Shown piece after piece: positions 23,761 through 33,030 of a stretch of DNA of 64,000 nucleotides. Under the pieces are notes generated by a model that made no database searches, was not told the origin of the DNA, and saw only the letters and a list, made by a program, of their open reading frames with translations. Both the position numbers and the translations under genes were made by a program. The stretch lies in contig OW121740.1 in NCBI GenBank assembly GCA_933228675.1, positions 133,036,940 through 133,100,939 of the forward strand. The letters are read 5' to 3'. Each line of letters begins with the position of its first letter. Position 1 is the stretch's first letter. Source of the DNA: Stomorhina lunata (Eukaryota > Arthropoda > Insecta > Diptera > Rhiniidae).

Positions 23761-24729
23761 ATGGAAGTTAAAAAGATGCCCAATTCATCATCATCGTCGG
23801 GACGTAAGCAACCAACAGCTGTGTCACGCATGAAACAGGATTACATGCGTTTAAAACGTGATCCATTGCCTTATATCACCGCAGAACCCTTACCCAATAA
23901 CATTTTAGAATGGCATTATTGTGTCAAAGGTCCAGAAGATTCTCCCTATTATGGGGGCTACTATCATGGTACCTTGTTGTTTCCCAGAGAATTCCCATTT
24001 AAGCCACCATCGATTTATATGCTGACGCCGAATGGGCGTTTTAAAACAAATACTCGTCTGTGTTTAAGTATATCAGGTAAGAATTATAGTACATAGGATT
24101 TTCTATATAATCAATGTCTTTCAACTCCTTTGTAGACTTCCATCCAGATACATGGAATCCAACTTGGTGTGTCGGTACTATACTTACTGGCTTATTAAGC
24201 TTTATGGCAAGTTAAATATTTTCTAAAATCTTGAGTATCTATTTAAAGTTTGTTGGTTTTATGTTTTTAGCTTGAAAGTACCGCCACTTTGGGTTCAATC
24301 GAAACAACAAATAACGAAAAACAGCAATTAGCCAAAAAATCACTTGCATTTAATCTAAAAAATTCTCTTTTTGTTGAATTATTTCCCGAGATTTGCGAAG
24401 AGATCAACAAAAGACTACAAACAGAAAAGGAACAAAAACTGAAAGCATTAAATGCAGCTGCAAATGGTACAATTGCCAATGGTACAAATGGCTTAAAAGC
24501 CACATCAAATGGTGTCGTCGGGGCGTCAGGTGTTCGTGGGCGTTTGGCAGTAAATGGTTCACTAGCAACTTTGAACGATGCCAATGGCGGCATTGCGGTA
24601 GATCCAAATTCAGCCAAAAGTTTATCAAATTCTTACCTGAATTGGCAATCAAATATCATAATTGTAATATGTTTTGCTATATTTGTATTAGTTGTAAATT
24701 ACGTTTTCAAAAATATTAATCAGGAATAG
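23761..24729 (+). CDS. UBE2J2: Tail-anchored ubiquitin-conjugating enzyme E2 J2
   Basis: ER-membrane E2 of the Ubc6 class, acting in ER-associated degradation. Exons 23761-24076, 24136-24206 and 24271-24729 give 281 aa. The UBC fold spans about residues 20-170 with PLPYITAEPLPNNILEWHY and the HPN-equivalent region modified as usual in Ubc6 enzymes. The catalytic cysteine is C101 in [20 protein letters not shown]. A low-complexity A/N/G linker follows, then a single hydrophobic segment (about residues 256-276) six residues before the C-terminus, typical of tail anchoring. The second intron must use a GC donor (GCAAGT at 24207) to keep frame FM|LES. The 5' acceptor at 23758 implies an upstream non-coding exon. 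From memory, the fly orthologue is CG5823. Confidence 0.93.
24207..24270 (+). other. GC-AG intron in UBE2J2
   Basis: The intron begins GCAAGT and ends TTTTTAG. The nearest alternative GT (24211) leaves ATG GCA A before the junction and creates an immediate in-frame TGA, so the GC donor is the only reading that restores SFMLESTATLGS. Confidence 0.85.
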
Positions 24730-24891
24730 AAAGAAGCTGCTACTGTAGCAACAATAATATAATATCAATATTAGAGCCGAAGGTGTCAGAAAAAAAGGAA
24801 AATAGTTTATTTTTTTACTTCTAAACTTGTTTATGTTTTACTTTGCTATATAGTTTTTGTAACTTTGATTATTTAATTACTATTAACTTAT

Positions 24892-25130
24892 CGGGTATGT
24901 TCTGTAAATCACTTCCACATGATTTTGAAATCACATGAAATTCAAAAAGTCTGTAATTTCTATAATTGTTGAAATTTCCAGAGCATTTATCAATACCCTT
25001 CTAGACCTTCTTCATCTTAAGTACACTGAGTTATTAAATTGTCAACATAATTTGAGAACAATGAATAATTCGACTTAGAAAATTAATGTGATTTCAAAAT
25101 CATGTGGAAGTGATTTGCAGAACATACCGG
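24892..25130. mobile_element. Short inverted-repeat element (MITE)
   Basis: A 239-bp element in the UBE2J2 3' flank. Its ends form an inverted repeat of about 45 bp with two or three mismatches, containing GGTATGTTCTG then AAATCACTTCCACATGATTT. Too short to code. The superfamily is unclear because no target duplication is evident. Confidence 0.8.
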
Positions 25131-25654
25131 TATGTATTTTCATTTCACTTTCCCTCGTCTAATTGTAATATAAATTTATATGATTCGAAAACATTTCAGC
25201 ATTCACTTTACAATGTAGAGTTTTATAAAACAATAAAATTAATTAGATTATGGCATATTTAAAATTAGATTATAATAATGAAATCAAATAAATTACAAAA
25301 TTATCCCAGCTTATAAAACAAAAATTGATTTTATGGTAAACATCTTTCGTCTTCATTTAAATAAAAAATTATTTACTTTATCGTTATAATTTCGTTCTTG
25401 TAAAAATTTAAATATTTAATCGTTGGGGTAGTAGGCAGAAGTATATTTAAATTTTAGTAAAAAATACAAAAATTAATAAAAGTAATTGAAATACAACGCT
25501 TATTTGTGTAATATACATATTAATTAAATTTGTATTCTGTACATGACTTTAAGTAATAAATTATAAAACAAAAAATGAAAAATAAAGTTAGTCATTCACT
25601 ATTTTTAAATTTGCAATTTTTAACTGTTGGACAGAAAAGTTCGTAGCCTCACAT

Positions 25655-25882
25655 TCCTTCACCACCATAGATGGAAAGGGTATTATAAGTTTGTGCTGAT
25701 GTATGTAACGCAAAGAAATATGTGTATTAGAGCCACCTTTTAGTATACCAATAGGTTTAGAATCACTTTCTGAGTCGATTTAGCGATGTCATTGCATCCG
25801 TCCGTCTGGCTGGACCCCCATGTAAACCTTGTAATCAAACAACAGGTCGCAATTCTAAAGATAAAATAAACAAAATAATATA
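25655..25882 (+). repeat. Dispersed repeat D1, copy b (left end only)
   Basis: It matches the left end of the complete copy at 56865-57282 (CCTTCACCACCATAG, GTGCTGATGTATGTAACGCA, CCTTTTAGTATACCAATAG, GGACCCCCATGTAAA). It runs into an ATATAAT-rich stretch and then directly into the broken 3' end of the left paralogue, so it or its neighbour replaced that gene's last codons. Confidence 0.75.
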
Positions 25883-25910
25883 TAATATATATAATATATA
25901 TAATATAATA

Positions 25911-28479
25911 CCGTATCCATATGCTGCGTGCAACTGCTTAAACATATTTCAGCGTAACGACTTAAAAAATGCATATAACTTTGTAACTCTTGTACCGAGC
26001 ATTTTTTGAAATTATTGCTGCTTCCAATGTTGCTAATGTTGTTTACAATGTTTTTGAGATTTTTCATATCTTCTGAAGTGTTTCTGAGATGTTTCAAAGA
26101 TGAGGTTTTAACATAGTTATTTGCCAACTGTTATTGTACTGTACTCAAGCGTTCTTGTTCCTGTTCCATAGCTTGAACCATTTTATTTATGGAGATATTG
26201 GGCTCTCCCTGATTTTCTTGTAGCTTCTCGGAATGTTTTGGCATTTGTCCAAAGCTATCTTAAAATAATTGATCCAAGGGTTCACTTTCATATTCTTGGC
26301 AATATGATTCGATACTCATCATTGCCTGGCTATTACGAGGCCTGAAGAGTTCTGTATTATCCAAGGCAGACAAATCATAATGAATTCTGCCAAAAGGTGA
26401 ATAGGACAAACGTCCACTTTCAATTTCTTGAAAACTATCATCTGTATTGACGGATTCATCCAAATCACTTATTCTTTCAGGCCAAGCAAAATTGCTGCGT
26501 CCCTCTAAGCCATTACTAGCGCCAGATTGTAAACCCACCAGCATGCTGTATTGACTTTCAACAGAGAATTTGGCTGGTTGATACCAAAATTGTGGAACAT
26601 TAGAAAATTCTACCACATCAACTCCAAAGCGCAAAATGCCAGTTTCCTCTACAGTTTCCTTAAGCGTACGGAAAATTCGTTGTATCTTTTGTGAGGTTAA
26701 ACGTTTGCCACTAAAAGGTACGACCATATCACCGGTAGAGAACCAATAATTTGAAGAATCCTTTGAAGCTGGAAGTGAAATGTTACCCATATCCATAGAA
26801 CCATGTACCGAGAATTTATGATCATCAATGCCAAAATGTAAGTCCCTGGTATCACAACTGGTTTGACTGAAGATCTCATATAACAAACGCAATCTTTCGT
26901 CTTCATTAAAGTTAATTTCCAGGGCCGTAGAGAAGTCACCACAGTTAATCCAGAATATTGAAGTTTTTTCATAAGGCACTTTGATGGTTTCTTTAGGCAT
27001 TTCTTTAAAGGCAGCCTCTGCTAAGATTTTCTGTGCCGTTTGGCTATTAAAGGTTTCATGTGTTTCCAAAGGCTGATCTTCTCGAATAACATGCATGGCC
27101 AAAGAATTACGTCTCGAGTCAACGTTATAGATAGAATTGCGTCCATTTTTCAGAGGCTTGGGGATAGGGCTGAACAGTTGTTTTTTAGCAGAACTGATGT
27201 TGGCAAATGAATGAAGCTCCTGAGTTTTGATGGGCGTTGAAAATTCAAAATTATTTTTTGTTGAGGAAAGAGGTGAATTTGTACATTCTGCCTTTGGCGT
27301 TGTTAGTGATAACCTTTTTAGGGGACTATCGTTGTTAACGGGGGCTGTTTTGAAACCCTGATCTGTTAGGCTATTAAATATAGGGTTTTTTTGAGTTGTT
27401 GGTGCATTGGCGCAGATCATCAATGATCGTGGTGTGCTCAAAGGTGTTTCCATATCATTAACAGTCAAGATATAGGCAGATTTAATTTTGCTTAGCGAGT
27501 TAGCTCCCCTCATCAGCGAATGATTTAATTCTTCAAAACTGGACTCTTGTTGATTAAACACTTCCTCTTTAGCTGGTTGCACAAATAACTTTTTATTCTT
27601 CAGAATAGTTTGATTTTGTTTAGTATCTGATTCTGAATCTGTTGAAGTTATTTGAATTTTGGCATTTGGTGACTTGCGACATAATCTCTTTTTGCGCAAA
27701 GGTCTCAGAGGCTGCTCAAACTCTTTATTTTGTAAATTCGTCATTTCAGTTTGAGACTCTTCGCTAAAACTTCTTGGTAGAGATGACTCACCAGATTCAC
27801 TTTCTTCGATCTCGGTCTTAGCAGAGGTTTTTATAGATTCTACTTTTTGCTTGCGTGGCATTGGTTTAGGTTTTAAGGCATTCAGTTTAGCTTCTATAAT
27901 TTCCACTTTAGCTTTTACCTTACATTTGTTCTCAATAGACATTTTCTCCACACATTGGGTATACAATAGAGCCTTATCTTTGACGGATAAGGTGGCGAAA
28001 ACATCTTCTTGTTTCAAACAAGCTGGATCTTCTTTAGTTAAGGCTTTAGTTCTATGAGTAGGAATTGGTGCGTTACGATTTTGTCGGACATGGTCTTTGA
28101 CAGACAAGTTGGCAAAAACATCCTCTTGTACCAAACAGGCTGGTTCTTCTTTGGTCATGGTTTTAGTTCTAGGAGTGGGAATTGGTGCTTTACGTTTATT
28201 CAAATGAGTTCTGGGTAATGGTACTGGTTTGAACAAGTTGACTGTAGAATTTAGCTCAGGAAAATATTCGTTGACCAACGTAGGAAATTTGACAACTTCT
28301 GGTTTACGTTTGATGATTTGGTTTATCTTAGAGTTGAACATCGAGGCCATTTGCTTAACTGTAGATATCTTAGGTGTGCTGGACATCTTAGGATTTTCGA
28401 ATTTCTTTTTCAACTCCTCAATGGAGTTGTGTTTGTTAATAGGTGATTGTTGTTTCGAAAATTGAGTATTTATAATCAT
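25911..28479 (-). pseudogene. Left paralogue of unrecognised tandem gene, C-terminus broken
   Basis: Open from ATG 28479 to a TAA at 26262-26260 (739 aa), aligning throughout with the 831-aa right copy. The frame then continues in homology past that TAA to a second TAA near 26132 and on to MDTVL at about 25912, where repeat sequence begins. The last residues of the right copy (EALKDYKNVVV) are gone. Differences are concentrated in the N-terminal half. The central domain (GDFS, DERLRLLYEIFSQTS, HFGIDDHKFSVHGSMD) is almost unchanged. The N-terminal segment has an internal duplication of about 39 residues (two KAPIPTP/NAPIPTH units at about 97 and 136) that the right copy lacks. It keeps the promoter. 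A shortened protein could still be made, so 'pseudogene' is my inference. Confidence 0.75.
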
Positions 28480-28562
28480 AATGATAAGATTTGATAACAA
28501 TTATAAATTGTTATTATATTATATTTAAAGCGAGGTTAACGTTGGATGTTACAGTTTAGAAC

Positions 28563-28596
28563 TGATACTTGTTACCAAGTTTTTAACCTTTATATA
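28563..28596 (-). promoter_or_regulatory. Core promoter of left paralogue (TATA + Inr)
   Basis: On the minus strand, TATATAAAGG starts at 28596 and TCAGTT has its A at 28563, 33 nt downstream, the standard insect TATA to initiator spacing. The right copy has the same pair at the same spacing. Confidence 0.75.
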
Positions 28597-28619
28597 CCGC
28601 ATTATCTGATGCCAGGTAC

Positions 28620-28850
28620 TTAATAACTAAATAGTTTTCAATGATCCTACTTTGGTTGTTGGAATATCCAAAAGTCCGTTTATTAAAGTTAGTACCTGAA
28701 TGCTTATTGGTTGATGCGGGGCTTTAATTGGTGATTAGAGTTTGCTAATTGATATTTCACAAGCATATTAACTCTTTTACGCAGGTATACAATTGTAATT
28801 TGATGTAGGAATTTTCTTCTAAATTAGTATTATAGTAATTATGAGTACAT
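28620..28850 (-). promoter_or_regulatory. Upstream region shared with right paralogue
   Basis: Patches such as ATTTCACAAG, GATTTAGGAATTTT-like and TAATTGGTGATTAGAG are shared, in the same order, with 35700-35900. The duplication therefore included roughly 250 bp upstream of the start site. Confidence 0.5.
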
Positions 28851-28998
28851 AAATCCCACAAAGAAACTTAAGCGTGGCAAAAACTTTTCGTCTATCCAAG
28901 TAAGATTAATAGCCAAAAAAGAGAGTTTGCCATTAAATGCGTTTGGTTACATCATAATCCTTTGTAAGCAACATTCGATAACCATATCTCAAATCAGT

Positions 28999-29735
28999 GC
29001 CTAGTTTCTGTAACTCTCGCATCGATAAATTATTCGAGTGGAACAATGAAAATGAAAAAGAAACTAGTTGAATTGAAACAAAATGTCATTTTTTTCACCC
29101 AAGTGTTTCTGTAATTTATTTTTGTGAGAACTATCTGTCATTCAGCAACTTACGTCAAATTTATTGGAAATGTGCGTGTAAAACTGTTTCTGTAAGCGAA
29201 TGATGCGAAAAGTTTTTCATTTTATCTGTCAAAACAATTCGCACATATTAAAGGCGTCAAAAAAGAAACATTTGAACTAAAAAGTAAAAACAAATACATA
29301 ATTAAAACATATAATTAAATAAAATGTAATCAATCGCTTCATTTTATTTATTCAAATATTTTCCATTTTAATTAATTTCAGAAAATTTAAAGAATATTAA
29401 AAATATTTCGGTGATCGTTTTGTTCGGCAACTAACAACACCACACTAAACATTTAAAATGATATATAAATATATATGTCTATATATATATCTATTTTTTT
29501 TTTATTTTAAATTAATTTTTTAATTTTTTTGATGATAAATTTTTACTTTTTCTACTAGCTGTTTACTTTTTGACAGATGTATTGGAAATTTCCATTAAAA
29601 ACGTAATCAGTTTTGCTAGTACTCACTTTGTGTTACAGAAACACTTTTTTCTTCCAGGTCGAGAAACGGTGGAATTTTTTGTTTCATACTTTTCGCTGTG
29701 AAAACTTATCACTTTGAGTTACAGAAACGACCTAC
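28999..29735. mobile_element. Possible inverted-repeat element
   Basis: The left end reads TAGTTTCTGTAACTC and the right end is the complement of TCGTTTCTGTAACTC. A second word, AAGTGTTTCTGTAA, lies about 100 bp inside both ends. No open frame and no clear target duplication. The interior is AT-rich. Confidence 0.45.
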
Positions 29736-30164
29736 AGATACTCCCCCTTAATAAATGCTTTAAGAACTGTCTAGTGAAAAACTTCACTTTCAGTCAAAGC
29801 AGTTGAGATACTACGAATTAATTAATTTCAACATAGCTGATCCTAAACCGTCTAAACATGACACTATTGATACAAATAGTATTTCAACATATATACATTC
29901 CAATTTCAAAGTATACTTCATTGGCTTCCTACTGTTTTGGTCATAGTCTTCAATGAATATTTCTGTCTTCACTTAAGATTTAACGGCTTTCCGTGCCTGG
30001 AAGAAACCGGGATTTTATTTGTCAATAAAGCTTGTGGGTTTATGTTTCATATTTTTCTGGTCTCACAATAAACCTCTGATATTTTTCTGGTCTCACAATA
30101 AACTTCTGATAATTTTGGTGAATGTGTTTATTTTGTCTTATTCAACGTTTGGCATAAATCGTTA

Positions 30165-30495
30165 CTGCTTATCACCACCATAGGTGGAAAAGGTATTATA
30201 AGTTTTATTTGGTATACCAATAGGCTTAGAATCACTTTCTGAGTGGAGCTGGGCCCCATGTAAACAATGTAATCAAAGTACAGGTCGAAATTCTAAATAT
30301 AACTTTATGAAATTTGGCACAGATCATTTTTTTTTGACAGTGAAATTCGTCTCTTAATTGATATATTGGTCACAAATATCGTTAGTTTTTCATGAAATTT
30401 AAAACAAATAATGCTTATGTAAACTAAAATCGTTGAAATCGGTCCACTTTTTACCATAGCTACCATACAAACTCTTCTGTCAAAATAGCTCCACA
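30165..30495 (+). repeat. Dispersed repeat D1, copy c
   Basis: Shares CACCACCATAGGTGGAAAAG, TATACCAATAGGCTTAGAAT and CCCATGTAAAC with other D1 copies and includes the interior GAAATTTGGCACAGATC. The GTGCTGATG section is deleted. Right end truncated. Confidence 0.7.
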
Positions 30496-30539
30496 TTTGA
30501 ACTTGTTTTTATTTAGGACCAGCACTCAGGAGAACTTGG

Positions 30540-32089
30540 AAAATATCTGAAAATATTGAAATATATTGCAACTGAGAGAAAAAACTTCTGCGGGAAGTGA
30601 GTTCCACATACGTACTGTGCGGCTAATAAACGAATTTTCTCTATAGTGTGCTGTTCGGTTCACTGGCCAATCAACCACAAATGCATGCAATCTAACGGAT
30701 TGACCTGTGTTGCATAAGAATCTTTGATTCCGGGAACGAGGTCCCTGATATCACTGGGACACATTCCAAAGTAGTACCGATAGAACAGTGTTATACAACA
30801 AACATTGCGGAGGTGCTCCAGTGAGTAAATAGAGTTGGATACCCTACTGTCACCGATGAGCATTTTCTCGACCGCGTATTGGGGAGTATGCGGTCGAAAA
30901 GCTTCAACATAGACTTTGAAGCACTGGTCCATACATGAGAGTTGTATTTCAGTTAGTCTACTTTTACACGAATCAAGTCTCAAGGCAAGTGCAAGTCGCA
31001 AGTCTTGAGTTTTTAGGAGAGAGAGGTAAAGGGAATAGAACGGGGAACAAACCTGAACGTTTTCTTCAGTTTTGCTTTTAACCTTTTTCGCTATCATACA
31101 AATGCATGGCTAAAATGTAATATTTTGACATTTCCTTTCATTATTTTTTTCTCCGCGTAGTGATGAGAATAAGCATGAAATTAAAATACATTTTAAAAAT
31201 AGTTTAAAAGAAATTTTACTTTTGCATATATAAAATTTAAAGTTTTATTTAATTTTTTTTATGTTGCATCAATTTTTAAATATAACAAAATAAGCACACT
31301 TTACCGAAAAAAAAAATTACAATCAAAATGAAATGTCAAAAATGCAGAAACTTGAAAAAATTGACTTCAAGTATAAAATTTGTGTGTAAAAGCGAATGCA
31401 AGTTTAAAAGAAAATTGAGCAAAACCTGAAGTGCTAGACTTGATTCGTGTAAAAGTAGACTTACACCGTTTTAGAAAACCAAGGCACTTGAACTTAGTCC
31501 AACGAACATAACATTCAATTCTCATGCCCAGAATTTGAGCAGCATCTGATTCCAGAATATTTACACCATCCATGGATACAGATGAATTAACATGATCACA
31601 AGACTCCATTTGGAAACGGTTTCGAGATCTTGATTTAATGATTCATTCATGTTTTGTCTCATAGCCACAATCTGTGGAACGTCCGGTCTATGATTAAATG
31701 AATACGAATGGCAAATGTTACTGTTATTTGCAAAAAAAAAAAATATAGGACTGGAAGTTTTACATAGAAGGTCATTAATGAATATAAGAAATAGAGTAGG
31801 AGAAAGATCAGAGAGACTTGCGGTACCTCTGAGTTGATCTTGAACTCGTTTGATGAGATCCCATCTACAACAACTCTTATAGTGCGATCCCTGAGGAAGC
31901 TCTGATACAAATCGAGAGAAGGTATTACCGACACTAAAAACAACAAGTTTTGATTCCAAAGAATATGAATGGAAAATGAATCAACTGAAAATACAACCTT
32001 CTCGGATTTTACAATAAAAACACCAAGAAGAGAATAATATCTCAAAAACTGAAGTGGTGTATACAATGGAATAAGAGAAAGTCTTCTTC
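30540..32089 (-). mobile_element. LINE-C reverse transcriptase remnant (jockey/CR1-like)
   Basis: Minus-strand pieces read as non-LTR reverse transcriptase: LSPTLFLIFINDLL and the catalytic site decayed to FANNSN (expected ADD), then KCLGFLKRCK, LKYNSHVWTSASK and, nearer the 3' end, KMLIGDSRVSNSIYSLEHLR and LFYRYYFGMCPSDIRDLVP. Frameshifts and a missing segment show it is dead. A MITE (30956-31460) sits between LKRCK and LKYNSHVW. The closely related fragment at 38.2-38.7 kb (plus strand) lacks the MITE. Confidence 0.8.
30956..31460. mobile_element. 505-bp MITE with perfect 25-bp inverted repeats, TTA duplication
   Basis: Both ends are GTCTACTTTTACACGAATCA followed by AGTCT, with no mismatch. 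TTA flanks it on both sides (30953-30955 and 31461-31463). A 3-bp TTA/TWA duplication fits PIF/Harbinger-type elements. Non-coding. Excision in silico rejoins the interrupted LINE-C frame (LKYNSHVW). Confidence 0.85.
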
Positions 32090-32560
32090 TGTTGTCCTTG
32101 ACTCCCAGTGGAGCATAGGGCCTCAATCATCCTTTATCATTCAATGAACAGTTTGCTGCTTGCAACTCCGCATCAATTGACCTTCTCCACGTTCTAGCAG
32201 GTGCACCAACACGACGGCCGCTTCCTTGTGGGTTCCAACGAAGCGCTTGTTGAGCAATGTTGGTATTTGGCCTTCGAAGTGTGTGGCCTATCCACCGCCA
32301 TTTCCGTTGACATACCTCTATAGAAGCAGGGATTTGGTTTGTAGCGTTTAGTAGATCGTTATTTCTTATGAGATTTGACCACCATATATTAAGGATTTGC
32401 CGCAAGCGTTTGTTTGCAAAGGTTTGTAGGTGCTAATCGATGGCATTTGTGCGTTTCCAAGTTTTGCAAGCGTAATACAAGATGGACTTGACATTCGAGT
32501 TATATATTCGTAATTTAGTTGTTGTTGATATTTGCCGAGATTTCAAAAAGAGTTTGCATT
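32090..32560 (-). mobile_element. LINE-A 3' end with contiguous tail
   Basis: Minus-strand translation gives the C-terminal RTE-like region (WRWIGHTLRRPNTNIAQQAL and GRRVGAPARTWRRSIDAELQ), running without interruption into the GAGGCCC tail at 32090-32127. It is the reference copy that shows what normally precedes the tail (AAAGGATGATT). Aligns with 961-1200 and 37.88-38.15 kb. 5'-truncated near 32560. Confidence 0.85.
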
Positions 32561-33030
32561 ATTGATTGATTTTATCAAAGTTAATTTTTTTCAAGATTTT
32601 TTTCAAAACATTCTGACTTTATATGCCTATAACTTTTGATACAGTTATCAGATTTGTATGAAACCAGGCTCATACTTTGGGGTATGTAATATAATAATCA
32701 AGTATTGGAGAACATTAACAGAATATCATACATTCTGACCAATAAAATAAGTCAAAGCAGCAATATAAAAACCAACTGTCTACCACTACCGTACACATAT
32801 GTAGGGTTAGCGAAACTCTATTGGTTATTCATAGTTTTTAATAAAATGCAAGATTTTTTTAGGTTTCCAAAGAGTTTTTTATTTATCTCTTTTCAAAATT
32901 ATTTCTTAAATCTAATCAAATAAAACTTTAAAGTCTTTTTAAGACTATTAACAAATTATTAAAAAAAATATACAAAAAATTACTTAAGATTTAAATTGAA
33001 ATACTTATTTGAAAATAATTTTTTAAAAAC
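32561..33030. other. 3' flank of right paralogue: no feature
   Basis: AT-rich and non-coding. The right-hand part should hold the 3' UTR and poly(A) site of the minus-strand gene. Confidence 0.4.
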
